From Acanthopleura granulata (Eukaryota > Mollusca > Polyplacophora > Chitonida > Chitonidae), in NCBI GenBank assembly GCA_016165875.1, contig JABBOT010000002.1:23388265-23452264 (forward strand): a stretch of 64,000 bases of DNA, read 5' to 3'. Below the pieces are notes generated by a model, which saw nothing but the letters and a program-made list of their open reading frames with translations, did no database searches and was not told where the DNA came from. This document shows positions 47,796-59,645 of the stretch, piece after piece. The position numbers and the translations under genes are program-made. Each line of letters opens with the position of its first letter. The stretch's first letter is position 1.

Positions 47796-48105
47796 AACCT
47801 CCGTAGGAGGTAATCTAAATGAGAATTGATTTATTGGAACAAACCAAGTAAGACCATATGTTAACTGGCTAGCACTAAGCTAACTAACACAACTACGGAT
47901 AAGGTAAGGAGTGAGTTATATATCTATTTCTCAGTGTTTTATTGTCTGGCACAAGGTCATTTTAATTTTATATTAACTATAACCACATCCATTGGCTAGC
48001 ACTTACCTAACCAGGACAACTACGCGCAAAATCAGGATTAAGCTATATATCTATTTCCCAGTGAAATAGTGTATGGAACAAAGTCATCTTATTAACATTT
48101 ATCAT
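47796..48105. repeat. 127 bp tandem duplication, 2+ units
   Basis: GGCTAGCACT at 47867 and 47994 marks two units 127 bp apart. Both continue through ACAACTACG, then TATATATCTATTTC-CAGTG and ACAA-GTCAT-TTA. Identity is about 75-80%. A partial earlier unit end (TTGGAACAAACCAAG, about 47834) precedes the first full unit. Function unknown. Confidence 0.8.
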
Positions 48106-49510
48106 ACATTTGACACAAGGAAATAATGGGAACTTTCAGGAAACATATTTCGGAAATGTCAAAATTTTAATTGCGATTTATCGCTTGTATTTAGACAGCA
48201 TGGGTTAAAATTAAGAACATAGAACAAGTATCATGTGAAGAACCACACATCAAGTGTTGATCACCTAAGGCCTTAAACTGATTATTAATTCCAGGTTTTA
48301 GGAACGGACTTGACTCGAAAATTGCTGTTCAGTTCAATCTTTCCCTATGCAATTCTTTAGATCACACGTAGAACCTTTGTGGGTAAATGTGGGATTCAGG
48401 TGAGGGAGTGTGGGTGTTAGAAACTGGTGGTCGGCCCGCAAACATGGGGGTGATGTGGAAGATGTGTGGCTAAGAGGTGTTCAGACCCACATAGCGCCAT
48501 TGTGGGTAGATGTGGGAAATATTGAGGTTGGCAAGTGCCCCCATGGGAAATCTGCGGGAAGATGTGAAGGTGAGCGCACATTTAGGCATATGTATAACAA
48601 GAAATCAGTCTTTAAAAATTGACAGTAAAAATGTCACACGCGATTATGCGTCCATGTTATATTATTAAAAGATTATTATGTTTACCCAGCAGTGAGCCTT
48701 GAACGTGTCTTGTATTTTCTGCAAATGGGTTGGATGTGAATGGTGTAGCATATCTCTAGAAAAGTACAAAAAATTTGATTTCTTCATGAAGAATCTTTCC
48801 TTGAAATAAGCCATTTGCTACCTAGCTCAGGTCTTTGTCTTTACTGACTTTACTACTATAAGCCTTACGTTTGTCCTCAGCTTCAATTTTCTGTACACAT
48901 GGGGAAACCATAGTAACTGCCTCTTGAAATCCATGTTGGCCAGTCACCAGGTTTTTACTTCTGACCTATTAACCATGTAATTGCACCATACATCCAGTCT
49001 GTGGTTTCTGTGTCCTGTCCTCCATTCCAGCCGCTCATTTTAACTGACTCTCTGTGCTGACGTGGGTGGTGGAATGTTTTTGTGATTTAGACTTTTTTGT
49101 GCTTTTGTGCAGACTGAGATGGTTTAAGGAGAAAGTTTGTTCTGAAAACAGGCAATATAAGTTTTTAATTGAACTCTTTAGTGTAGTAGGCATATATGTA
49201 TCATGAATTTTATTGGAAAGTGTTATTTGAGAGAAGCAAAATATTGTCTTTAAATAGATAAGGACCGAACATAATGGCTGTGCGAAAAGATCCCAATTTT
49301 TGTAGCCATTTGTACTGTCGTGTATGATTTTCTTTATTTATGTGTTATATAAGGAACTGATATATGTTTAGCTTGAATATCTGCAAAACCTTAGCTAAAG
49401 TAAAAGCAATACTTGCAAGCCTACAAAATCAGCAGGTTCTTTCCGCAGGTTCCATGCCTTGTGGTTCCTCATCCTTTGTGTAATCGAATAAATTTTATGT
49501 CCCAACACAG
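48106..49510. other. Non-coding stretch, locally G-rich
   Basis: Between about 48380 and 48560 the plus strand is rich in GTGGG/ATGTGG words (for example GTGGGTAAATGTGGGATT and GTGGGTAGATGTGGGAAA). This looks like a decayed repeat with that motif. No gene is recognised. Confidence 0.45.
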
Positions 49511-49612
49511 GACCAGTCAGGATGAAACCTCGGAGAGGAATGGAACAAAAGCTTAGACTTGTTGACCAACAAGTATTCGGTGCAAATTTCCAGGAGTTCA
49601 GAGGGAGACGAG
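49511..49612 (+). CDS. Candidate internal exon, 102 bp
   Basis: Preceded by TTTTATGTCCCAACACAG (acceptor-like AG at 49509-49510) and followed by CGAG/GTAATGG (donor-like GT at 49613). One frame is open across it and the other two contain stops. The open frame begins two bases into the exon and ends with one base left over, so the exon would be phase-symmetric. The peptide is hydrophilic and basic, starting PVRMKPRRGMEQKLRLVD and ending NFQEFRGRR. I recognise no domain and see no partner exon. Acceptor, donor and composition agree, but a chance combination is possible in 64 kb. Confidence 0.25.
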
Positions 49613-50129
49613 GTAATGGCAACGCAAGCGGATGGCTCAGAGGAATATGTTCTTAAACACATACATTAAATATATAAACTTTCACCGAAACAGTAAATAG
49701 ATCGAGAAATCCAGTAGCCGCCTTTTTAATATTCACATGGCTATTGACATACAATGTTTTGTACAAATTTTTATGTTTGATGAATGTATAAAACGGCTTA
49801 TTTTATTTATTTGCATTGTACATCCTTTTTATTAGTGGCATACCTGTATGCTATATATGTACTTGGAGAGTGGTTTCCTTGGGTTGTTAAGCCTAGGTCA
49901 TGTCAGTGGTTTCACCAATGTGTACTGAGTCTCGGTGTTTTGAAGACAGTACATGGCGTGCCCTGTACACTGCTTTCCTCATTCACAGGCAAGAGATACA
50001 CAGGGACGTCTTGGCACTGTTAGTTATTTCATTGCTTTAATCATCACTGATTCGGATATTTTGCAACTACTAAATAGGAGGAGGCGATCAAGTCAGTATA
50101 CATGGCGAGTATTTCATGAGTCTATCCAT

Positions 50130-50400
50130 GAAGTCGGGCTCACCATACCAGCCCCACAAGGTGCCCACCCTAGGCAGTATCGGCTGGCCCCACGCGGCAC
50201 CGACAAGGTCAATAACACTTTCCCCACAGTGTGGGCAACTGGTGCGGGCGGGGCGTGGGTAGGATGTAGGCGCAATGTTGCAGCCCACGTTGTTCCCGCG
50301 TGGAACCGGCATTTGGCCGAGGAGCAAAACAGGCGAGCCCGGTGTGCGTGCCAACGGTGAGCCGCTCATGGGTTGCCCCATACCGACACCTTACTGGCTA
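50130..50400. other. GC-rich segment of unknown origin
   Basis: A sharply bounded GC-rich stretch, with text such as CCCCACGCGGCACCGACAAG and GGTGCGGGCGGGGCGTGGG, in AT-rich surroundings. It is open on both strands (135 codons plus, 97 codons minus), as GC-rich DNA with few stop codons will be. The repeated CCCAC/GTGGG words resemble those near 48.4 kb, which suggests a repeat. No protein family is recognised. Confidence 0.45.
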
Positions 50401-53400
50401 ACGTTACCTTGCCATGCCTTTCTTCTGAAACAACAGCACGCATTCAATGTTTCAAATTGGACCAAATGTAACTACGTGTAGGACATTTTTGTTGTTTCGA
50501 AGAGGTTAAGTTTATCGAAACAGATACATCATGCGCTGTTCTAGTGCGTTGGAATCTGTAAAGCTATTACGTATTGCTGTAGGCGTGTCACTTTGCTGTT
50601 CATCCGTGCTACACGCAAATCCCACAGGCTTCCGCGATGTTCAGCGCTTGCCATTTTGATGAACTATGTTGCCAGAGCGTCAGCGAATTGTCGGTTTTAT
50701 TGGTATACATCATGCACCTCTTCAGATTCAGAACTCGATATGAGATAGGGAAAACAACGCCGGGAGCTGGGCTGCCAAGGTTTAACAAGGTGGGCAAATG
50801 CAGTCAGCGATGTTGCCAAGGCGGTTGCCGTCCTTCCCACACAGATACTGTTAGGTTGTCAATATGTGTAAGTGAAAGTTCGTAAACGTTTCTTAGGTAC
50901 CACGCCGGGGAAGAGCTCGGACCCGCCATTTACAGGGCATTCCCAAGGGCAAGGAGCGCAAAATGGTGACTAATCTAATGCCATCCATGACACATTTTCA
51001 GAAGAATAACTGTACGAACATGAAGAAAGCAGTACTGAGCCGTTTCATCGGTTTGGTAAGGTACGAAATATCCTTTTACACAGAATTATTCGCACTGAAT
51101 TAGCCCTCGGAGGCACATGGCACTCTTAATGGAACCAACGCCACATTCTGCTGGAACACGCTTATATTTAACTGATGGTCAAAAGACAATCTACGTTGCA
51201 GAGGAGTATAAATGCCAGGATGAACAGAGATTCAGTTGGGTGGAATTCAATAAACCGGCTTCAGTTGATCTTGTTATTTCAGTAGATACAACCGTGTCTG
51301 CCCAACGATCTTCTCAAAGTTGTTCGAAACATACCCCCAAAAATCAGTAAAAAAATAATCATTTCTTATGAAATGTGTCGTCTGTGTCTATTTTATTTAA
51401 GTAACCCGAGTTAAAAAACAAGCAACAAGAGCCAATCACAATATGGATATTACTGGAACTAGAAATTACAGCTGCAAAACAAAGATCACACTTGTGCTGA
51501 GTTAGTTTCAAGCCACTGATTCCCCTGCTCGGCCTACAAGCTAGCTGCTGAGACATTATCTCCAAGGTGAAGCTATTTAAATTACGATAACTGAAGCCGC
51601 ATGGTTTGAAGGCGGGAGGTAAATTGGCCACATATGGTGAGAAAGTCTCTTCACCCGTGTGTAATGGCCCTGGTCCTTAAGGTTGCCATTATCAAATTTC
51701 CTCCAAAAACCCAGATAACCTCCACAACTGTGGTTATCGTATCATCCACATTGCTTTACTTCAGCCTTGCTGTTGTTATTTTCGTATTTACGGAGTGATA
51801 ATGCTTCAGTAGTTCATTTTCATGTTGCTGTGTTATGGATGTATTGAGAAATGAGCGTGTGTTTGAATGAACTACACGAGATGGCTGTTGCATCGGTATC
51901 TAAAATTTTGAAGACAAACTTTGGAGAATTCCTATATATCTTTATGTTGAAACACGAGATCTTTATGAGACCAGCAGCTCTGTTGTGCTCCCAGATAAAT
52001 AAAGGCTTTTTCCATGCAAACGCAAACCTCATAAAACAAGGAAAGCCATGGTCAATTACGCTTTGCACATTATTCATGGCTTCGCATTCTGAGCTCGCCG
52101 TTTACCGTGAATGACAGGTTCCAATTGTATTCCGACGTTTGCTTCAGAAACTTAATTTAGTCTTTGTTCAAACAAATCGTTATGAAACGAGGCCTACTAT
52201 TGCCTGTCCGTGGACACTAATGCATCTCCAGTCTGCAGACAATATCACCAGACTTTACTTTTCATACATTGATTCAAACAGACGTAGTCAAGCTGTGATA
52301 ATCGGGACATGGACATTGCTTTTAGGCCGTCCTGGAAAGAGGACAGAACCTGCCTGGAAACTTGACCCTAGAGAAATATCGCAATATAACAGTATCAAAT
52401 TCTACATGTGCATAACATTCGATCGTTAAGACTAAGTGGGATGATGGAAATTAACGATCGCTATTAGTAATCATTAACACTATTTCCCACACAAGAAAAG
52501 GTACATAGCGTTATTTTGGTGCAAGAGGCAAGATGCCAATAGTTTTCAATGTAGTCGGAAGACAATGTGCATTTGTCAAGCTGGGAATTTGAACACAATT
52601 TACATTTTTACAAATCTCAATCTATGTATGCCATATAGATAATAGGCGTACAAAGGAATTGCAAACACTGCGCCATGATCTGCTTATTTTAATGTCAATG
52701 AAATACGCGAATGTGTATCCAACTAACTTAATCAACCAACTGCCCACATTACAAAAATGTTTCTTCCCAGTCGTACTGAATACAACTGGAAAGAAATGTA
52801 AACATGTTGTTTATATTTCGGTAACAGAAAACTGGACATTGCAATCACTACTGAGATCCATCTGTATCTAACCACTGATGTCAGCATGTTTTTAACGCGG
52901 ACTACTGTCTGAGTCTTTAAATATTTGATTCTATTGTCGTCTGGCTTTGGCTAGAAACAGGAGTTGTTACTTTCATGATATTTGGGTCCCCAAGGGAATC
53001 TACCGACAAGAAAATCAAGCCTGGTTTTAGTTTAGCTGGACAAAATGTTAGACTTGGTTTATCATACTTTTAAATTTAACGGGACAGCTTACATAAATAA
53101 ATGTCCATAATCGTACCATTTTCCCCGAAGTTCACCACCTGTTATCAGCAATGACAGTGAGTCGTTTTTCCTGGACCATTTCCATGTAAGGACATATACC
53201 ACGTGACAGCGCCTAGAAATGGGTGCAGCTTTTCAGGGCTTATACTGTTTCAGCAGCTTCTGGCCAGTTTCCTTTGGCCCAGTGATTTCGAATCAGGAGA
53301 TGCGAGTTCAAATCCCAGAGTGACCTACAGAATGAGTTCTTCAACCATCTGAATTAAGGTCCACTCGATGTCGTCATCATGACCAATTCACTAATGACAA

Positions 53401-55144
53401 ATGTTCATCCCACATCTGCCATTGAACTTTCGAACAGAAATTTCACACATGCGCCTTCAGTATTTAGCCAGTGCAATTTTGGAAATGTCAGTTATGTTAA
53501 TTAATCATTACGTTTTTTATTTGAATTATTAACAACAACACAGATCTGCTCTTTGTCCTTGCACTGTGACTAATGAATTTCCAGTGTATTTGTATTAACT
53601 TACTGCTAGGATAAAACATTGTTGGAAATAAATTGACAAGAGGCCGGAGTTCATCGACATTTGTCACATGCACTGTCGTCGCCTCTCCAGTTTTCTCTTT
53701 CTGCTGTTTGTCTGATGCGGCACTAACTAGCCACAAGCCATGCTCGGCCTGTCCCCCTCCAGCGAGACTCCGTCATAACACGGTGGGATAATGTGGAAAG
53801 CAGGCTGGCAATCGAGTCTATTAATGTTATTCAAATAATCGAGGTACCAGTCATGAAATAATTACCACTTGGTTGCGCTGTGCGGTCGTTCCGTGGTCCA
53901 TGGATAAACCAGCTCCAGTTAAGAATGTCTATTATGTAGCACTAGGCTTATTTCGCCAATCAGTCTGACTGGTCGTGGGTTTAGTGCTCCCTCCATGCCG
54001 CTAAACGATGGTTCTTCTGGGCTACATGGTGCTCCCTATGTTCAAGAAAACACCCGCGCATTCCACACCAAATCTGTCTGGTTCTAATCAGAACATCCTT
54101 CATTTACGGAACGTGCAAAACAAGGTCTAGACGTGTATCCAGAAAGACATTTATCTCATATAAAGTTAAACACTATTGCACGATCATTACACGTAGAATT
54201 AAAGGGTGCCAAAGTGTTGTGTATAAAGTAAACAATGGTGATCCTCGATCTGCTGTCGGGATTTTTAATAGCCATGGAATAGGTCCATCATTTTGAGTAG
54301 CGCTCATTGGTGACGGGGAAAAAACTGGTAAATAGTGGTAACGAGCTAACAGATCTGTGTGGTTTCCAGCTCATAAGTTTAGGAGTAGACCAGATGGCTT
54401 CCAGGTAGACATTAGTGGATTCAAACGAAAGCTCTGTCCCTGGACAAAGCCGTAGTGGTGATGATTTTCGCGCGGAGGTAGCTTCAGCAACCTTAGGCTG
54501 TTTGTTTACTCTGTAATGAAAGAAACAGCTCAGGCATTAAATGTGTGATCCCTGAAGCGAAGAAATTGAATCGCCGATAACAAATTTGAAACTGGAAACC
54601 GGAAATAAAGGCTCGGCCATGTGTACAACTGGTTAACATACATGTACATTTGGTCACGCCATCATTATGAAAAGCATTCCATGTAGTTCAGTTCATGGGA
54701 TACCATGGTTCGATTCCCATGCTATTACTTAGCCAACGGCTGTCATACCTGGATTTCCCACAAGGCTTTGTAACGGAATACTTTACACACACCAGCCACA
54801 GTTTCGCACAATACAACTAATCCATGCATGACTATCACCATGATACCTAATACGGAAATTGTATACTGTATTTAAGTACCTATCCTTAGTTCAAACATTA
54901 GTTCAGATTATTGGTTTAGCCACTTACCGCAAGAACGGACACGTAATTTGTCAGTTATGAATTCTTTACCAAAACATCGCCAGGCTGTTAATTTACCGAT
55001 GGCTGGTCTTCAACCACAAATGACATTAACATGGCTGTATGGTACATGTGTATGACGTATGATATGCCTTGTAAGAGCAGGGCATTGCTGACAGGGATCA
55101 TAAAGAAAGACTTCCCACGAAATCGTCACCATTGTAGGTAACGG
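50401..55144. other. Long stretch, nothing firm
   Basis: About 4.7 kb. Plus-strand frames at 51117-51350, 51851-52114 and 52139-52429 (77-96 codons) are the longest on that strand, but none shows a family I know. tRNA-like B-box words at about 53306 and 54707 lack a consistent cloverleaf. Confidence 0.45.
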
Positions 55145-55250
55145 ATTTTATTTATTTAATTATTTATTTGATTGGTATTCTACGCCGTACTCAGAAATAT
55201 TTCATTTATATTCATTTATCTGGCGGCCAGCATTACAGCTGAGAGGTGAA
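55145..55250 (-). mobile_element. SINE fragment, 3' end
   Basis: TTTATTTATTTAATTATTTA, then TTTGATTGGTATTCTACGCC, GTACTCAGAAATATTTCATT and GGCGGCCAGCATTACAGCTG. A short TTCATTTATATTCATTTAT duplication interrupts the conserved block. The tRNA head is absent. Confidence 0.85.
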
Positions 55251-55907
55251 GAATTTAAAATTTTCCTATCGGCCTGTACCATAATGATGTTACTTCCAAT
55301 ATGCACATGCATATCCTTAATTCTGGTTATGCTTTCCATACAAAACCTCCAGACTAAAACTAGGTTTACCTCTGTTTGTTGTTAGTGCGTTGGGATAGAA
55401 CCATAGGGACCTTGACATTTTCTGTTTTTGTCTGACTTTTGGCAACTAGTTTTGGTCCTCTAGGCAGTGATAGCATTATGCTACAGGGCTGCCTTTATGC
55501 CTTTCTCTCTGAGTATAATAGCAAGCCTTCTGACAGCTGGTAGCCTACAAGAAAACCCCCGGCAGACATCCTGTGATTACTGCATTATGCAACCTGTTTA
55601 TGAGACAGGAAACTCGCTTTCCCTCAAGCCTCGTCTAATTTCCTTCAGAAACTTAGCACATACGATGCAGTCGACTTCCAAAAGCTGTATGTTATGTACA
55701 AACAGACTTTTGTTCACATGTGTGACATAGCTTATTAAAACAATAGGTAAGGGTAAGGGCCGGTAAGGGCTACACGGCAAATCTGTAAACGGTGAAGTAC
55801 AGCTCACCACGATCCAAACCTGAGCAGTACTATGTAGCTCAGTACTGTGTGGAAGCGTCATAGTCAATGGCTCCACGTGTGCATGTGCCCAGAGCAACCA
55901 CCTTATG

Positions 55908-56007
55908 TTGGTTTTCGCCCTGTTCTGCCCTGTTCCCCCCCACTATAAAATAGAAATAAATAAATAAATAAATAAATAAGTAAATAAATAAATAAATAAA
56001 TAAATAT
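55908..56007 (+). mobile_element. SINE remnant with long (AAAT)n tail
   Basis: TTGGTTTTCGCCCTGTTCTG, then CCCTGTTCCCCCCCACTATA, matches the central GGTTTTCCCCGG-TTT-CCTCCCACTATA of the SINE at 57.0 kb. It then jumps directly to an (AAAT)n run of about 50 bases (about 55954-56007). The conserved 3' block between them is deleted. Alternatively this is an (AAAT)n microsatellite next to a chance match. Confidence 0.6.
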
Positions 56008-56056
56008 AGTGCAGTAATGGGTCCTGTAGTGCAGCACAGTAGCCACATGTTACTAT

Positions 56057-56220
56057 GTAGCAGCCGGACAGTTCCGTGCAGACTGAGCACTGTGTAACAA
56101 CCGCGCAGTTCTGTGTGTTTGTGATCCACTAGATGCAGCAACCGCACAGTACTGTGTGTTTGTGATCCGCAAGATGCTGTGCAGAAACTGATCAGAACTG
56201 CACGCTTGTGATCCACACGA
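56057..56220. repeat. Short tandem repeat, about 41 bp unit, four units
   Basis: CAACCGCGCAGTTCTGTGTG (56098) and CAACCGCACAGTACTGTGTG (56139) both continue with TTTGTGATCC. Weaker units start near 56057 (CAGCCGGACAGTTCCGTGCA) and 56181 (AGAAACTGATCAGAACTGCA, then TTGTGATCCACA). It lies directly beyond the (AAAT)n tail. Confidence 0.75.
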
Positions 56221-56249
56221 TACTGTTGCTGTTATGCAGTGCCACGGTT

Positions 56250-56295
56250 TTTAATTAATTTTTTTGGTTATACGCCGAACTCAAGACCACAATTT
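56250..56295 (-). mobile_element. Short SINE end fragment
   Basis: TTTTTAATTAATTTTTTTGG, then TTATACGCCGAACTCAAGAC, matches the tail and first bases of the conserved 3' block (ACGCCGTACTCAAGA). Nothing beyond about 56290 matches. Confidence 0.65.
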
Positions 56296-56969
56296 TTAAA
56301 AATCATTTGATTCCTTCTCCTTAGCAGGATGGGAACAAAGTTTCAGTGTGAATATGTGGTCAGCCAGGTATTTCCCAATTTGACCTTTGATCTCGCCAAT
56401 ATGCATAGCTGGCCATTTCAATGCAGACTGCAGGTAGGTGAGGATATCAAATATGTCAGTACCAGGTGATACATGCATTGCTGTAACCATTTGCAGGAAA
56501 ACTTATCATTATAAATTTTGCATATAAATTTTATATAATTAGGTATATAGGCCACATATTGAATAATAAAGAACATTACATTTTTAAGTGAAAAATTTCT
56601 ACCAATAGTCACCAAGGCTAGAAACAGACCGATATGTATTACCGATATATTTTATACTATGTCAAACGCTTTACACCTCTTTGCAAAATATATGCCATCT
56701 TTTCAGTCAGCACCTCAAGACGACAATGATAAACTCTTCTGTTATACGTTTTCGTTCACTGTTCTTCGTGTTTTCTAGATACCTGACGTTATCGGGACGG
56801 GTGAGTGTGTATAGAAATTGTTATGATGTTACAAATTTACAGCTAATAATAACGTGTTTCCTCAATACCTTATAGTTGATAGGTTCATAAGTGATTTCGC
56901 CCTATAAGTGGTTGCTGGTCTCGCAGTGTGTCTCTTAACTCTTAGGTGCTGAATAATTAATCAGACTCC
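56296..56969. other. Non-coding stretch, nothing recognised
   Basis: Short frames only. No element motif. Confidence 0.5.
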
Positions 56970-57132
56970 TCCGGCCGTACGAGGTAACTTCCGCCACCAA
57001 CCTGCGCATGGTCGGGAGTTTTCCCCGGTTTCTGCCCGGTTTCCTCCCACTATAATGCTGGCCGCCGCCGTATAAGGGAAATATTTTTGAATACAGCGTA
57101 AAATTAAATGAATAAATAAATTAATTAATCGA
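56970..57132 (+). mobile_element. SINE, 5'-truncated, plus strand
   Basis: From CTCCGGCCGTACG through AACCTGCGCATGGTCG, TTTTCCCCGG, GCCCGGTTTCCTCCCACTAT and AATGCTGGCCGCCGCCGTAT to GCGTAAAATTAAATGAATAA and an AAAT-like tail. It keeps the central and 3' parts and lacks the tRNA head. Confidence 0.9.
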
Positions 57133-58140
57133 ACCCCGTATGCGCACCTGCATACCTTTTTAAACCGATTTCATCAGAGCAATCCACGCAAGAATGCTGA
57201 ATTCCAAACAACCATAATAATATTTCTTTTATTTATCAAATAATGGTGAGTGCATTTTCATGGACATAACATTGAATGTTAGTCAAAATGTCAGCTGTCT
57301 TTTTCTTGTTGGAGGACTGTTGGCATACGTTTTCACGTGGTCATTTCTTTGCAACCCTTGTTACATCGAGAAAGGGAATCCTATATAACACACTTACTGG
57401 TACATGGAGCAAACTCCTATTTGGCATTCAATGATACCACCAAGTTAGAATTTCGCAAATCTTAATTTATTGATTGAATCTTTTGTTCTCCTAAAAGTTC
57501 AAGACATGAAGGAAGGAATGGTATTTCAGAAGCCTTCGTAGGCCTATATTCACATACTGTCATTGGAGCCAAATGTAGAAAGTTGTCTCGAAGTATAGGC
57601 AGATAGGCGGGGGGATTTCCGTATTGTTACTGGTCACCACCGGAGGTATGGCCGGACAACGTCTAACAATATGTAGGACATTAGTACCAATCATCATATT
57701 TATCTAGACTGGTAGTCGGTTATTTTCCGGCTCGTGGCTATGATCTTTGTTATGAATCATGCAGCCCTCTTTTTCATAAGGAAAAATACCTCATCGTTAC
57801 AGCTTCTGCCTGAAAATCAGTCAGAGAAATTCCTTGGCCTAGTACTAAATGATTACAGACGGCCTCCAACGAATCCTCCCTCGCTTTCTAGCCCATTAGC
57901 CTTACATGCTATACACTTGACATCTTTTTGTCACCAACATTGTCTTTATTTTCTGTAAATATACGGATTAGGACAGGCGGACATTAGCTATGATTTCAAA
58001 TCAGCGTTTGCATTTCAACTTGTGAGAGTTGAAATGCGAGGACTTCACAAAATGGGCCAAGAGAGTTCAAGAAAATCCTATTTTACCCTACAAATTTAAT
58101 ATGATTTCTCAATATGCAGAGATCTTCGATCGTATATGGG
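57133..58140. other. Non-coding stretch, nothing recognised
   Basis: About 1 kb with short frames only. Confidence 0.5.
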
Positions 58141-58275
58141 AAGGTCCGCTCACAATCTGGGGAAGGTCCTTGGTTTCTTCCGGAGCTTTACTCAGTTTCC
58201 TCCCACTATTATTCTGACCGATGTCGTATCGGTGAAATGTTATTGAGTAAGGCGTAGAGCACAAATCAAATCAGT
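58141..58275 (+). mobile_element. SINE, diverged, 5'-truncated, plus strand
   Basis: AAGGTCCTTGGTTTCTTCCG, CAGTTTCCTCCCACTATTAT, CCGATGTCGTATCGGTGAAA and TATTGAGTAAGGCGTAGAGC align with the central and 3' blocks, followed by ACAAATCAAATCAG in place of a long tail. It is older than the 57.0 kb copy judging by the mismatches. Confidence 0.8.
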
Positions 58276-59548
58276 ATGTAGAGAAAATTGTCAGCTGTTT
58301 AAAAAGCACGACATTTAAAATGTTTTTTGTTGTGTTTTTGTTGTTTCTGTTCTGAAATTAAAATAAATACAATTTATTGCAGTTAAAGTTAGACATCGTA
58401 GATACTGTTGTATTCCGTCAAGAAACTCGGTAGAATGTTCACGAGACTCAACACCGGAAGCCCTGGTATTTCGATAGTCTTCTACACACTGACAAGTCTG
58501 AATAACGAACTCCATAATGTTGTGAATTTATCTCAGTTCCCTAAGACGTCGTGCCGACAGGAAATAAGCGAGTTTCCCGACCGAGTGGTAAATTTGTTAC
58601 CAGTCGATCATGTCTCATTGGTGTCTATATACCTACGAGCTGTTCAGTTACATTAGCCGACTTCAACCTCATTCAAATGAAATGTACTCATCGAGTAGCG
58701 AAAGGTTATTCTACTTGTTGACATGTTGTGAAGAAAACAATCACTTTACAAAGGTTACTGCGGGCGTGATCTCAGTTTCTAATCCTGTGCAGAAAAGCGC
58801 TACTTTTTCCTAAAGCTTATCCACTCACAGGAGATCTCTGCAGACATGTTTTGTTGTGTTTTGCTTCAATTCCCTGCGATGGAGCTCTAGCAGAAGCCAC
58901 GAGTCACACAGTCCTGTTTCTTTTCTCCTAAGGGAGTCTTCTCTGGAAAGGTCAGTCTTTTTTTTTCTTTTCGAATGACACGAGTTAGACACCAGAGCTC
59001 TTTCGTTACAGGGAAATGAAAAAAGCGTTTTCATAAAACCAAAAGGCCCTGTATGCTCAGCCAAGTCAGAGAATCCGAAGCTTTTTCATGCTGTAATAAC
59101 ATTGCGAAACACTGAAACCTAAAAATTGTTTGTGATAAATGCTGTCTGGTTGGCAGACAGGAATACACGATATATGTCTCATATTCACCACCATTTCACC
59201 TTTATATTTTACAACAGTGGGATCGGTGCTACAGCAGTAGGAGATAGTCATAGTCATGGTTCAGTTTTCCCATCATGCCCTCGTCAAGCGAATGGCTTTT
59301 TATTCACAAGGATTGAGTGATTGGTGGATTGGCGGTTATATTCCAAAATACTTCGTGTACATGACAGCGGTAACATTCGTGGGTTGAGGACACTAGAGTG
59401 CTCAGAGTAAGGAAATGGCGAATCCTGCCAGAGCGAGCCATAAAGGATTATTAAATACAGTAGCATAGAGGTTACACCAGATTGGCGACGATAGTGTAAT
59501 AGTTTACAAATAGTCACACGTTGCAAGTGAAATCCGGCCACATGTCAA
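58276..59548. other. Non-coding stretch, nothing recognised
   Basis: About 1.3 kb. Short overlapping frames only. Confidence 0.5.
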
Positions 59549-59645
59549 TTGATCTCAGTTAGGGTTTTATTCTAACTGTTCATGTTAGTATTTAAGAAGG
59601 AACAATCCACAAGCTCTCTCCCCCCCCCCCCAACACCATGGCTCA
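59549..59645 (+). repeat. Partial match to the 215 bp copy-2 segment
   Basis: CTCAGTTAGGGTTTTATTCT, then AAC-G-TCATGTTA, matches the minus strand of about 18883-18925 closely. A C-rich stretch (59618-59633) followed by CAACACCATGGC stands where that segment has CCTCCTACCCAGCACCAAGC. The similarity is short and its right half is weak. Confidence 0.45.

Noticed and set aside
53275..53320. tRNA-like segment (TGGCCCAGTGAT ... GAGTTCAAATCCC)
   Set aside because: The B box is good, but the T stem does not pair, the A box is incomplete and no acceptor stem can be drawn.
54675..54720. tRNA-like segment (GTAGTTCAGTTCATGG ... GGTTCGATTCCC)
   Set aside because: The boxes are too close together and no anticodon or acceptor arm forms. 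It is at most a fossil tRNA or SINE head.
55497..55730. Cys-containing frame with a signal-like N terminus
   Set aside because: The start context is poor, the hydrophobic stretch is short, a 99-codon frame overlaps on the other strand and no splice or promoter signal supports it.
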